From Podocnemis expansa (Eukaryota > Chordata > Testudines > Podocnemididae): a stretch of DNA of 64,000 bases. The stretch covers positions 17,327,053 through 17,391,052 of the forward strand of contig ML682028.1 in the NCBI GenBank assembly GCA_007922195.1. Reading direction: 5' to 3'. The notes under the pieces were generated by a model. That model ran no database searches. It was given only the letters and a program-made list of their open reading frames with translations, and was not told the DNA's origin. The position numbers were made by a program, and so were the translations under genes. This document shows, piece by piece, positions 10,335 through 22,225 of the stretch (positions are counted from its first letter, which is position 1; each line of letters opens with the position of its first letter).

Positions 10335-13300
10335 ATGAAGCCTAAAGCACAGGAAGAGCTAAATGCTGTGTTCCTGGCAGATACAACTGGGAATATTTAT
10401 GAGCTGGATCAGATAGCCCAAGTGAAGAGAGATTCTGGTGCAAGGCAGAAGCCATATACACTGTAGTTGTCTATACTTAAAAGTACTGCTGTGCAATTCA
10501 GCATGTACCCAACTAGAAAGCAAGCTAGCCCCCTATGTCATGAGCTCACAGTTGAACTAGCTTGGACAAATGACCAGCGTGACCTCAAAAAGGGTAGCAA
10601 GAAACAACCCCAATGAGAAATCACAAGTGTACCAGCTTGTCAACAGGAAAGTGATTCCATATCCCACTGTCTGTGAACTCCAGGGTGCCTTGATAATGTC
10701 AACAGTAACATGACCTAACCTCTTGTGACCTTGCCAACTCTGTGACCCCAGGAAGGGCAGACCAACAAGGATGAAGGTTGATTAAAGCTTGGCAATAAGT
10801 AATATGCCCCTTTAGCATTCACAGAACGGTTTGCATTTTTTATGGGCCACTACGGTGGAGCATTCATCACAACAGCAGCAAAAATAGTGGCCACTGAAGA
10901 AAAAGTTTGGAACAGAGACATAAAATGCATTATAGTAGCATATTCTCAGGACAAATGGTTCCAAGTCACAGGGGATAGAGCCAGTGATGTAAATGGGCCA
11001 GTAATAACAACACTAAACCCTCTTGTCTCCAAGACTAGCCTTTATCCATTGCTATTGATCAGTCTTCATTTCTCCATAGCTGGAAAAGAGACGTTGATGT
11101 GGGGAGTGGTCATCGTTTTGGGATTAGGAAAACAAAGTAGACACGTACCATTATTCAGGAGTTTGTTATTTTTCTGGAAAAATAACTTGGTTGATGTAGT
11201 GATGCATCTTTAACATTTCTGTCATTTTGCACAAAAATCTAAGAATCAGGGGCATGGTTCTGAGCTTACCCTCTTATATTTTAAAGAAATGTAAACTCTA
11301 ATGACTTCAGAGGAATTACTCCTGAGGTTTGTTCTGGTGTAAGTCAGATCAGATCTTGTTTAAAGAGAGGGCACAACTGAATCTATTTGGAAAAAAGGGC
11401 TGGATTCTCAGCCAATGTGAACTGGCATCTCCACGTAAGTCAACAGAACTATGCAGACTGATGCCACCTGACCATCTGGTCCGATATCCCTATTACTTTA
11501 CAAAAGCCAGTCAGGTCTCTGGAATTACTATATTACTTCTACTAAAAAGAGCAAACCTCTTGTAAAACCTGAGATTGTTCTGAGTTCAGTTCAGGCAAGG
11601 CATGCCACTGCTCACCTGCCAAAACCACCTTCTGTGGAGTCAGTCAGCCATTTTTCTGTGCTGAACTCATGGAGCATGGATTTCAGCTTTGGCAGTGACT
11701 CCCGCTGCTGGCTCTAGCTCAAAGCAAGAAGCCATGGCTCCCATTGTGTCCATGCGTGCAAAATGAGCCAGGATGATGCTGTTACTATGACTCAGCGGAG
11801 CATATTTGGCGAGAACAGTAAGGTCAACACACACAGCAGAGAGGATCTCAGAGGGAGGCTGCTGTAAGTCTGCCGTCCACCTCCCTTAAAGAGGAAGCAC
11901 ATCTTTTGTGCTTATGCCCTGATTGGTCTCTGTTGACCAGCAGTCCCAAGCTCTGACCCATCATGTGACATTTCTGAGGCTTCAGATAGGAAAGGATCAG
12001 AAAGTCTGATATCCTACTGGTGCCAAGATATCCAGTATACCCAGGGGCCTAGACTTGTCTTCTCCTCAGCATCTTGAGGCAAGGTTCCCTGAGCTCAGTG
12101 TCTGCAATTGTGGGGCAGCTTTACACTAAAAAAGCTACTTGTGTGTGTCCCTGACCCTCTTTCCCCCCCTTCTCCCCCTCTAGTCACAATGAGACCCTTA
12201 GTTTTTGAAAGTCTAGATGCATCCAGACTAAGATCTAAGGTAAAGAGCTTCATACACGTGCATGCAGGCACATGAGCGCACACACACATACTCCCCTCTG
12301 ATAGGGAGCAAAACTCCAACAAGAGGCACAATCTTCCTCAGCATGTGTCTGTACAAAGATTCTGTTCTGTGCGATTCATGCACTTTGCTTTGCTTGAATA
12401 AAATAAATCAGACCAAAATAAATGAAAAAAAAGTCACCAACAAGCACAAATGCATGCAGGCATGTTTTCTGAAAGCAAGCAATCTGTTTGCATTGCATAT
12501 ATCTCCCTAAATACTGAGGAAGGGAAATGGATGGATGGAGGGAGGGAGGGTGCTGTAGTTCAAAACTTTCTTACTACTCTCTGAGGCTGTGATTTGGACT
12601 GGTCTGGAAACAGACAACATGTGGAGTGTTTAAAGAGAAGCTAATAGTAGGAAAATATTATTGCACTGCAGAACTAATGCATTTCGGCTGCTTAACCTGA
12701 GAGAGCTTTTCCAGCAGTCAGGAGAGGATGCACCAGTATGCAAAAAGCCAAATGCATCTGTGTGACAAAACAGCTTATTTTAAACCAGCAACCGTTTGAC
12801 TTTCTTCTTCCTGAAGATCAAATCTTTCCCAGCTACTGAACCTCACATTTGCTTGCTTCCACTTTGAAATTGCTGTCACAAGGTGTATCACACACTTCTA
12901 GTCTAGGACCTCCTCCTGCTCACTTTAGGAATTACTTCTCGAGGTTGACACCCCTTCCCATGGTCATACGTCATCACAGCATCTTTCTCCTAGGTCTGCA
13001 GCTCATGTCTTATCCCAGGACCCACAGTGTCATCGTCATGACTCCACCCTCTTGCCAGATTACACAGCAACTCCCTACTTCCAAGTGTATCAAAGTTGTT
13101 CATTCAGTAGCCATAGGCTAACAAATTGCTGCTTCAGATGCCACGCTCGGGAACCCATGCTTGCTCTCTACTCTAGGTTCTAGTCCAGGGACATTCAGCC
13201 TATCAGATCTAGGCTCTGCTCTCCCAGCTCCTTTCCTGGACTGCTTCCTACCACCCCTGGTCCTTCACCCAGGCTGTACCAGCTCCAAGCCCTCTTCCCT

Positions 13301-14075
13301 GGGAGCAACTGCCCTTTCCCAGCAACACCCCTGTCTGTAGCCAACTTCTTGGCTTTATAGGCTCTATCTACTCCTGCACAGCTGAACATTTTTGCAATCA
13401 ATTCTCTGCTCTCTGGCTCTTCCTCCAGATGCAGCCTGTAGAGTTAATAGCCCTAGCTGGCCACCTTAACCATAGCCAGTCATGTATGGGGTGGATACCC
13501 CATCGTATTGCCTAATAGTTTTTCAAACATCATTCCTCCCTATCTGACTTCATAGCTACTTCCACCAACCCTTGCCACCCCCTCCATTCCCTCTCTTTTC
13601 CTTTCCAGATATTTTCCCTCTTGAAAGTCCTCCTTTCGTACCACACTACCAGCAGCTAGGAGCAAGGCAGATGACAAATTCTCAGGATGCGCCTCCATTC
13701 TCATCTTTGATCAGCTCCTTCAGCAAGTATTAGTGAGGTCCAGAAGAGATGGTGACCCCTCCTCTTTGGCCAGAAGGCAGAATCACCTCAACGCGGGGAC
13801 TCAGAGTTGAAGAAAAGACAGCAGACGGCTGGATTCTGCAGCCTTATGCCTCAACTTCCCTTTCTCCTCCCATATCTTCCTTCAAAGTAATGATTCTCTC
13901 AGAAACATCTTCTGTTATTCTACTTCAACAGTGACATTATTGTCCCAACACCAGATAGAGTGGCAGTCAATCTAATCTGGCTGTTCCATCCAGAGTAATG
14001 AGGCAAAATGTTTGAGGGACTGAGGGAAGCAGGAGGAATTATTATTGCCCAGTTGCATGACAAAAAGAAACTCAA
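10335..14075. other. Non-coding DNA, no gene seen
   Basis: No exon or clear transposon is recognised. A short GGAT/GGAG microsatellite-like patch lies at 12524-12550 and a pyrimidine-rich, moderately GC-rich patch at 13190-13640. Open frames (up to 123 codons at 10842-11213) carry no recognisable domain. Confidence 0.5.
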
Positions 14076-14076
14076 A

Positions 14077-14333
14077 CTAAAGCCTAGACCGCACTTAAAA
14101 CTTATACCAGCACAGCCATGTCAGTTAGGGGTGTGTTATTAACCGACATAGCTATGGAGGAGTAAGACCTGAGGTAGATGCACTTTACAGTAGAATAAGG
14201 AAGTTTTTGCTGGTCTAGTTTATGACTTTCTAAGAACTGGTATATGCTGCTATAAGACGTAGCTACACTCAGAGGGCTAGGCAACACAGCTATGCCACGC
14301 TAACCACATTCTTCTAGTGTAGCCAAGAGCTAA
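14077..14333. mobile_element. Small non-autonomous DNA transposon
   Basis: The left end 'GCCTAGACCGCACTTAAAAC' and right end 'TTCTAGTGTAGCCAAGAG' are imperfect inverted repeats. The interior has the reptile MITE phrases 'TATACCAGCACAGCCATGTC' and 'ACCGACATAGCTATGG'. CTAAA occurs immediately outside both ends (14077-14081 and 14329-14333), a possible short target duplication. The superfamily is not certain; Harbinger-like is my guess. Confidence 0.5.
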
Positions 14334-14590
14334 ACAGTAATTACTGACCTAAATGAGAACTCCTTCCCCCACTCTAGATTCTGGGTAAGTTTGAGCCTGG
14401 ATATCGACCATAACTTTGTGATTGTCCTAGCCCTCCTTAAAGGTTCAAGAGTTACCCAGAGATACCTACAAATAGTTAGACAATATTTGCACCATTCATG
14501 GGGATGTGAAAATTTAATTTATGACCTGTTCCCATGGGGGCATGCTCGAGAACTAGAGGCTTGTGAAGTTCTGAGGCCCTCAGCTGTCGC

Positions 14591-14879
14591 AAACCAGGGT
14601 GATAAACAAGGAGTCTGGTGGCACTTTTAAAGGCTAACAAATTTATTTATCACTTGAGCTTTCATGGGAGAGAATTCCACTTCGTCAGATGCTTGAAGAT
14701 GGGGAACTTTCTTTCTTACTTTCTCTGAGTTCCCCATCTTCAAATATCTGATGAAGTGGGATTCTCTCCCATGAAAGCTCATGTGATAAATAAATTTGTT
14801 AGTCTTTAAAAGTGTCACCAGACTCCTTGTTTGTTTTGCTGAACTAGAGTAACATGACTACCCCTTTTAAACCAGGATG
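14591..14879 (+). repeat. Foldback retroposon, near-full palindrome with target duplication (copy C)
   Basis: The element (14602-14868, 267 bp) reads ACAAGGAGTCTGGTGGCAC ... GCTTTCATGGGAGAGAATT ... GATGGGGAACTT, then its own reverse complement, ending ACTACCCCTTTT. It is flanked by AAACCAGGGTG (14591-14601) and AAACCAGGATG (14869-14879), an 11-bp duplication with one mismatch. The right arm extends about 30 bases beyond the left, so the left (5') end is truncated. The right arm keeps CTGATGA (14748-14754), a 6-bp stem (14756-14761 with 14767-14772) and GAAA (14773-14776), a hammerhead-like core. Confidence 0.85.
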
Positions 14880-15548
14880 GTTAGACTGCAATGGCCCTGT
14901 TGAAAGCAAGGAAGCAAACACATCACTGTGAAAAATGAAATCTGCATTACCACCCTGTTCGCAAAATTACTTTTGTTTATTTACTTGCTCTTCATTTAGT
15001 TTTTGGATCAGCAGCACTTACCAGCAAGCATGGGAGACTCAGCTTGAATGAACACTCACCCTACAGGACAAGACAGGAAACAGATCTGAGCCTTTCAAGA
15101 GAGTTTTCAAATGCAGTGTTTTTGATCATTTGTTTTTCTGTTTTCTTGGCCCCTTCTCAAAAGATCATGTTTCATGAAGGGAAGTTTCCCCTTGCGAAGT
15201 GGCTGACCCATTGGCAATAGTACAAACTGCTGAGTTTTTGAGAGATGAACTCATGCTTTTGAATTCAATCCTCTTCTGCTGATGAGAGCTGCTGATGAAG
15301 CGGAGGGTGGCACAGCTATGGAGGAAGTATGCTCTAAGAATTGGAGTGGGATGTCAGAGATTGGGTCCAGGTCCCAATTCCGCCAGAAACTTTCTTTTTC
15401 TTCCTAATATATGTGCAACATGTCTCGGGTGACATGTGACCAGGATTCATCACCAAATTTGGTCCACTTGTGGGTTCATTAGCTTCCCTGGCCCAGGACA
15501 AATACTGACAGGGAGCATGACACGATGGTTGACCCATGGCCCCATGTT

Positions 15549-15655
15549 TTGCTTGACCATGGACAACCTCCTTGGGCTTTATCTCTCCATTTGACTGTGA
15601 AGAGAACAGAATAGCCCTACCTTAGAGGGATGTTGTGAGGATGGTGAGGGGCTCC
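15549..15655 (+). mobile_element. CORE-SINE/MIR-like fragment (type 1 tail side)
   Basis: 'TTGACCATGGACAACCTCCTTGG', 'GCTTTATCTCTCCATTTGACTG' and 'CCTACCTTAGAGGGATGTTG' plus TGAGGATGGTGAGG correspond to the MIR core followed by 'cctacctcatagggttgttgtgagg'. The head is missing or strongly diverged. Confidence 0.65.
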
Positions 15656-16060
15656 AGAAAAATAGCCTAGCTAGACAACTATTAGAAGAGGCTGTGAGAC
15701 TACTATGGTCCAACTAATGGTAGCTTGCACCCTCGGACTGGAATTCATACTGCAGAAAAATGCTATTGCGATGTGGCACCATCCTGCACTTATATGGTGC
15801 ATTCCCCTCAAGATGTTAAAACACTTCATTGATGTTAATAAACAGAAGTACCACTGGCCTTGGGAAAGACCTGGAGCTCAGCACACCACGACTTGGGGCT
15901 CGAGCCTGGTAAGCATGCCAACACCACGGGCAGCCCAGCAGCGGACGCAGGGCTCAGGCGCTGGGACTCGGGGCTCAAGCCCTGTAAACCTGGTGCCAGT
16001 GACGCCCCTGTTAATGAGCCAATACTCTTGTGAGGTAGGGGAATAGTTTTAGCATCATAG

Positions 16061-16140
16061 TTAGTAAAGGAAACTGAGGCACAGAGAGGTTAAGTTACGC
16101 AGGTCACCCATTGAGGACAGAGTCCCTGAGCCAAGATTTT
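16061..16140 (-). mobile_element. CORE-SINE/MIR-like fragment
   Basis: 'GGAAACTGAGGCACAGAGAGG', 'TTAAGTTACGCAGGTCACCC' and 'GAGGACAGAGTCCCTGAGCC' are the reverse complement of the conserved MIR core. Tail and head are not recognisable. Confidence 0.75.
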
Positions 16141-17730
16141 CAAAAAATATAACTGGTGTTTTATAGTTCTTCAATTTTCCAGTTTCCATTTGGAGACACC
16201 TTGAGAGGGCTCTACCTTCAAAGGACGGATCCTCAGCATTTTCAGAAAAGTAGGTCCTTTAGTTTAAAGTTTCCCAAGCGAGGATCTCAAAAACTGAGGC
16301 ACCCTAAATCACAAATTAATCGCTTTCGAGAAATCTTGGCTTTCTACAAGGCTCTTGACTCCTGTTCTCCTCAGGCTCTCACAACCTTCAGACCTACCCC
16401 CATCAATGGACTGTGATTTATAAAAAGCCTATTAATTTTTGTGAGTTTGGCCACCAGCTAGTGCGGATGTGGTGAAGGTTATAAAAGCTTTGTTTCAAAT
16501 TTCTTTGGTTAATCTGTATTTTGGGGGTGACAGGAACACAAAATTCCCATCCTGCAGCTCATCTGATAGCATTAAGTGCTTCATACCCTGGCTCTAGCAA
16601 TGGAAAAGCTCCGAAAGGGGACTCTTTTTGGGTGATCATAGGGTTCCAGCTGAATGATTGTTCTGTTTAGGATCGACAGTCACCAGCTGTCTTTCCTGAT
16701 GCCAAGCATTCATAATGCCTCCACTTTAGCAACTTATCTTCTCTTACATCTCAAAGAAAAAGGCTGGAAACCAGCCAAGGGCACACAGAAGGGAAGATAC
16801 AGTGGAAGGGGGAAACAGTCAAGGGGAATATGAGCATATTTATAAAATCCAAACAATGACTCCATGGAGTTCTGATAAGAGCAGAAGAAGTTATTTTTTA
16901 CTCTCAAATCCAAATTCTGATTTTGATTGCTTTGGCTTTTTCCCCCTTTAAAGACACATTTTTTAGTGGGTCTGAATTCAGATCAACCTGAGGGCCAAAG
17001 GAAATGTGTTGTGTGAGCGTCACCTAGTCCCTGATGGGCATCCATTCACATCGTAAAGCATAGTTCACAGCATTCAACGCTGTCTTAAACAATTGGCAAA
17101 CTTCACTGGAAGAGTGGCCTGGATTTGTAAACAGCAAGAGATTTGCAATCTAGCCACCAGGGCTGAAATCCATTGGCAGCGTTGCATTGGGAGACTCACA
17201 CAATATCTCCCTGGCTTGAAGCCTGGCCTCTGCAAGTGTTATCAATTGCTTGCTTTCAAGAAAATTAAAGAAATCAAAAACTTAATAGCAGTTCAAAGGA
17301 AATGCAAACTTAGATCGAGGTCAAAGGCATAACAACTTCTTTTTCTCATGCTCCCTTTTGTAGAAGCACTAGGGATGGTGGCTGCAATAATACATTTTCT
17401 GTGCAATGTCAGATCATGGGCTTGATTCATGGTGATACATCGCTGTGTATAACCGCTCTAGTCATTTACTTTAAGGTGATGCATATAAGGGCATCAGAAT
17501 ATCCTCCTCATAAGATCCTGCAGTACTGCAGGAGTTAGCACCAACCAAAGTCCCCTACAGCTGCAATGTTCTCCCATGTGGGATGCAAGTAGCAGTTCCC
17601 ATGTGTTTCTCTTACTTTCTAATGTTGCTAGTGATGCCATGAATGCACAAGGGCCAGAAGGTGTTTATACAAGATATGCATCCACATGGGTTACATCGGA
17701 ACTGACCTCCAGGGTAGGTTCCCATCAACT
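16141..17730. other. Non-coding DNA, no gene seen
   Basis: Nothing recognised. A frame of 86 codons (16156-16416) and one of 79 codons (17093-17332) have no domain or splice context I can support. Confidence 0.5.
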
Positions 17731-17835
17731 TATAAGCATGTCAATTTGAGTAACTTTACTTAGTTGAGTAGTCCCATTTCATTCAGTGAAACCACTCCCT
17801 TGTGTAAAATTACTCATGTCTGCTGGATTAGGTCC
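17731..17835. repeat. Ancient foldback repeat (CCCATTGACTTCAATGGG group)
   Basis: 'GAGTAGTCCCATTTCATTCAG' and 'TGAAACCACTCCC' form the imperfect centre, with TTACTTAGTTGAG and TACTCATGTC as outer arms, ending in 'GCTGGATTAGGTCC'. It fits the degenerate foldback family repeated at several other places in this window. Confidence 0.5.
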
Positions 17836-18054
17836 TACGGTCGTACCACAAAGTAGTCCTCATTTGGTTCCTATGCATGCTTAACTCAGTTTAGATCTAC
17901 AAGGTTATGCTTCAGTTCTTTGTGAAGACCAGATATCTTCCAGAACAAAGCTGACTAAACTCTGAACGTGAAAAGAAACCTCCAAAACCACCACACCACA
18001 ACTCTTGGGCAAAGCTGAAGGACGTGACTTTTTGTTCAGATAACAGCATCTAGC

Positions 18055-18355
18055 TATTTATATCAGGACACTATCAAGCACTTTACAAGGAGGTCAGTAT
18101 AAATATCCCTATTTTATATATAGGGAAACTGAGGCACAGAGAGGCAAAGTGACTTGGCCAAGGTCACCCAGCAGGGCAGTGCAAGAGTTAGAAATAAAAC
18201 CCAAGATCCAAAGGAGCAGCCGTGTTAGTCTAGTTCAGTAAAACAAACAAACAAGGCACTTAAAGACTATAAAATATATTTATTGCATAAATAATAAAAC
18301 CCAGATATCCTGATTCCCACAATAGTACTCTGTACATGAGACCACACTCTCTCAC
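18055..18355 (-). mobile_element. CORE-SINE/MIR-like copy, split by a retroposon
   Basis: The left part (18055-18203) holds 'CAAGCACTTTACAAGGAGG' and 'AGGGAAACTGAGGCACAGAG' plus AGGCAAAGTGACTTGGCC. The right part (about 18294-18355) continues with 'CCCAGATATCCTGATTCCC' and 'CTCTGTACATGAGACCACAC', the reversed head region. A foldback retroposon (copy D) interrupts it and has duplicated ATAAAACCCA. Rejoined, it is a nearly complete SINE of the type 1 tail class. Confidence 0.8.
18194..18303 (-). repeat. Foldback retroposon with 10-bp target duplication (copy D)
   Basis: Read left to right it begins with the reversed 3' end (GATCCAAAGGAGCAGCCGTG, TTAGTCTAGTTCAG) and breaks off after TATTTATTGCATAA. 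It is bracketed by an exact ATAAAACCCA duplication (18194-18203, 18294-18303). The duplication lies inside a CORE-SINE, so the target sequence is known independently and the insertion is unambiguous. The element proper is 90 bp, 5'-truncated and in minus orientation. Confidence 0.85.
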
Positions 18356-18934
18356 TGCCTTTAAATCATGAAGACAGTAAATCTGTATTTTCATTCATGT
18401 CCCATGACAATCCACTGAGTGGGTATTTTAAAAGAGGGAGATTCTAAACTCATGTTTAAATAACTTATGTATCTTGGACACCCTTCCAAGTTCATCTCAT
18501 GAATTTTGTACATTAAGCCAAGGTCTTATACACTGTGTCATCAAGGGATCAAATTTACAAATAAGATTAAGCAGTGAAATAAAATCACTCTAGATGGAGA
18601 TAACTCACTTGCTGGCACAAAGCTAGGAGCTGAATTGATCTCCTGGCACATGTGTATGCTCCTACCTCTGCCAATAACACCCAGCAATTAGTCAGAGCTA
18701 CAGTACACGGTGTTTATAGTCAAGCACTGTAATGAAATCAACATCTTCTCTCATGAAGGCAACTTAACCCTTGTGTGTTTATTTAATAGCACAAAAAAAA
18801 AAGTTCCCCAAGGATCATGTCAGAGAAATGCACAGTGAAATACTGTTTTTGATCTGAGAAAGATTTGGTATGTAATGTATACATAACTTCTTTATATAGG
18901 TATCTGCCAGCAACAGAAAATCACTCCTTTAGTG

Positions 18935-19172
18935 TGCAGCAGCCAATAGGGAACTGCACTAGAAGTCAGAAGACGGAAGTTTTATTCCTAGCTCTGACCC
19001 AGACCTGTCATGCGACCTTGGACAAGGCCTTTATCTTTCTGTGCCAATTTATTCTCCAGCCCTTTTCCTGTTTTGCCTTGAGGTCTTTGGGGGCAGGAAC
19101 TATGTCTTTATGTTTGTACAGCACCTAGCACAATGGGACCACTTAGGTGCTATCAGAATATGAATAATCCTG
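18935..19172 (+). mobile_element. CORE-SINE/MIR-like, near full length, type 2 tail
   Basis: Head-side remnants 'CTGCACTAGAAGTCAGAAG' and 'TTTATTCCTAGCTCTGACCC' are followed by core 'CATGCGACCTTGGACAAGG' and 'CTGTGCCAATTTATTCTCC'. The tail is 'TTGGGGGCAGGAACTATGTC', 'TTTGTACAGCACCTAGCAC' and AATGGGACC. 'TTTATTCCTAGC' lies where the pol III B box (GGTTCRANTCC) is expected and is degenerate. Confidence 0.8.
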
Positions 19173-19174
19173 TT

Positions 19175-21660
19175 ATGATCCATCCCATTTTAACCTTAAC
19201 AGAAGAATAGCTTTCCCCCAAGTCCTGGCAAATCCACTTTCTATAACATTTCCTTTCACTTCAGCCTTTTCTAAAGAACATTGCACAGTTTGTATGAACA
19301 AAGAAATGAGATATGGCAGTTTGGGATGGGGGAGAACGTAACACGTCTATATCAACAACGTAGCGGGAAACACTTGGTGCTGTCAATAGACTGAGATGAG
19401 TGATGAAAGGTTTGGGATGTATTCCAGCTATATTAATAGACAGCTTGTTGGTTTGCTTACAAAATTCTGAGTTAAGACCTAAATTCTTTTGACCTGCGAT
19501 TCAGAAGCAGTGAGGATTGCTTGTGAATAATGAAGTGGAAAAGCCAAGAAAGGGATAAACACTGGTGTTTGTATGCACTAGAAGGTGAGATGAAAGAGTT
19601 TTCTACCTGCCAAAAGATTAGTTCAATAGCTTAGCTGTCTCTGGATCAAGCTTAAATACCTAGACTCCTTAAAACCCAGAGGGTTGACTAAGCCCTTCTC
19701 TTCCAAGGTAAATAAAGTGTGATGCAATTTACTCTGCAGAAATCACATGAATCAAACTTCTGTGGGTCAGATGTGCCCATTGGGCATTGGCCCACATGGC
19801 TATGAATTGCCTCAAGGGAAGATCCAAAGGGACAAAATGCTCCAGGCAGGAATGATGCCTGGTTTGGTTTCCAGGGGCACAGAGGCTGTATACTCATTGT
19901 TACACCTCTTTAGTAAATACAGACTGAACTCCTCGACACAGCTAGCCAGCTTCGCAAGGTCAATGCAAACTCATTGGTTTGTGCCTTAGAGATGATAGCA
20001 TTCAGATGAGGGACAAAGTTTGTGAAAAGCCATTGGGGCAGAAAGAAAGAGAAAGCTCCTCAAACCCCACCTCTCTGAGCCACAATCCAGTTCTTTAAAA
20101 GCGGAGACTCTTGCAAACATAAAAATGCAAATGCAACCCCATAATTTATACCACATTTGTACATCATTTTAGGGCCAGCTTTTTCAAAGACCATGGACAA
20201 AAGCACAGATGTCTTTTCAGGGGCATTTGTTTGAAAATATAACCCTTGAGTTAGTAATGATCTCTGCTTTCACAATTCATGACCCAACTCTAAGCCCTTC
20301 TTGCCCTTGGCATTCTTGCTGCTTTGGGTTTCCTCCAAAGCCCTTGTCCAACAGCCCTAGGTATCCTCACATCCTCTTCCCCTTCTGGATAGATATAGAA
20401 GAAAGTGAACTCAGTTGGCAACACACTAGGTGCTGACTTGCTGAAGAGAGATGAAGGAGATGGGGCAATTAGAACAGCACAAAACCAGAAAGATTTTAAT
20501 GAAGACTGAGCTCAGTTATTTACATTCTTCTTCTTTTCCCTGTTTAGTGTTTCGTTTTACATCCCTACCTCTGATAGTTCCCCTGTTCCATGTGCATCAT
20601 CTCCATATTTCCAGATTTGTACTGCTCCAACTGATATTGACTTTTTCTGTGTTGGATATCTATCTTTTCTTTTTCCATAAGAGGGGAGCAAACTGGATGC
20701 CAAGGTAGAGACATCTTCATTGCTAAGTACTGGCTACTTTCAAAAGGGGAAGACTAGGTGAGCGTCAGGAAGAAAAGAGAGCAGGAACCTCATAATAATC
20801 AAGGCATGAGTTTGACAAGAAGCCTTGGACTAGGGAGGTTTTAATAGGAATGGATGGGTTTTCTGAGATGTTTTGAGGAGGCAACCAGCAGGATTTAGTG
20901 ACAGCAACTATCCATGGAAGGGGTAGAAAGAGACAAGGGATTCAACATGAACCAAGTTGGAGCTGCTGACAGCTGTGGAGAAAGGAGGTGCAGGGACGGT
21001 GTGGGAGGAAAGATAGGCAATTTTATCTTTAACACGTGGAGTTTACATGATGCAACATGTTGGAGAGCATATATCAGAGATGTCTGGGGATGGCTAATTG
21101 TCCAGCAAATCTTTACAGTGAAAACAACGTTCATTTTAGCCACTGTCAGGCCATTCATGTTTTGGTTTCTAAATAGCATTGGCTTGTTTCCCAAATGAAA
21201 CTCCTTCTCCCAGGTCTCAGTAAAAAGTTTTCATCTAGTAATCATCCAAACTTTTAAGTAGTTATGTGGCAGCCCCTTTACATATGCTTCATTTCAGCTC
21301 CACATATAAACACACTGCAAATTAGCAATCAGGTTAAACCCCTTTTCGCAGTGATAATCTGATGTAAACCAGACACTGATTCATATGCATCAATCAAAAC
21401 AAACATACCTGTGGACCATCAAACATAAATTTCTTCCATACTGCAATATTACAGATTGAGTAACTTGCATGGCTTTTCTTTTGCTGCAGGGTTGTAACTT
21501 GGTTCCTTTGCAAGAGCAGGATTCTAGAAATGCTGTTAGAGGACATAGGAATAGCTTTAAGGGAAATGAGCTGGCCTAGTGTTCAAAGTCAACATAAACA
21601 TGCTAAGGTCACATTTTAGGAAGCGTTAGAAGCCAGCAAGAGAGAAAAACAGGAATAACA
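19175..21660. other. Non-coding DNA, no gene seen
   Basis: No recognised repeat or exon. Two opposed open frames of 94-99 codons at 20895-21198 overlap each other on opposite strands and have no domain, so neither is supported. Confidence 0.5.
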
Positions 21661-21664
21661 TTTG

Positions 21665-21750
21665 TAGATTTTAAAACTAGAAAGGACCACCATGATCATT
21701 TAATCTGACCTTCTGCATAATGCAGGCCATAGCATAGATCTCCAAAATAA
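21665..21750 (-). mobile_element. CR1-like LINE 3' end fragment
   Basis: 'GATTTTAAAACTAGAAAGGACC', 'ACCATGATCATTTAATCTGACC' and 'TTCTGCATAATGCAGGCCATAG' fit a second CR1 subfamily end ('...agaagggaccattatgatcatctagtctgacc...'). About 85 bp remain. Confidence 0.65.
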
Positions 21751-22152
21751 AGTGCAGCGAGTTAACCCTGGACATCTGGGTGCAAACTATATCTCAGGTT
21801 AGGTTACAAAGTTAAAAAGGAACTTGGTATCTCACCGTGAACCCCATTTAAGTATGTCCGAAAGGTCACAAGGTAATAGAACCAGTCAAAATCTGACATT
21901 TTGAAGAAAATATGTTGCAATATTTTCCACATCTTTTTATTCGCTGTTATATAATCAGTACTCGGTGTGGTCAAAATATTTCAAAATTCTAACTGCTGAT
22001 GACATTTTTTACAAAAAAAAAATTTTTTTTGGAAGAAATTTTCATGACAATTTTTCTGCATTTTTGACCTGCTGTACCAGGCAGGTGTCTTAGTAACTTC
22101 TAACATGACTGACAAATTCTGCTCAGACATATTGGAATAGCAAGGATATTAC

Positions 22153-22225
22153 AGGACTGATTTACCTGAAATTTATGCAGTTTTACTGGAGGAGCTTTAT
22201 TCATTTCAGTGGAGTTAATCTTCAA
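22153..22225. repeat. Ancient foldback repeat, degenerate
   Basis: 'CTGGAGGAGCTTTATTCATTTCAG' followed by TGGAGTTAATC fits the 'cattgacttcaatggagtta' centre of the old foldback group. It is heavily decayed, with weak arms only. Confidence 0.35.
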
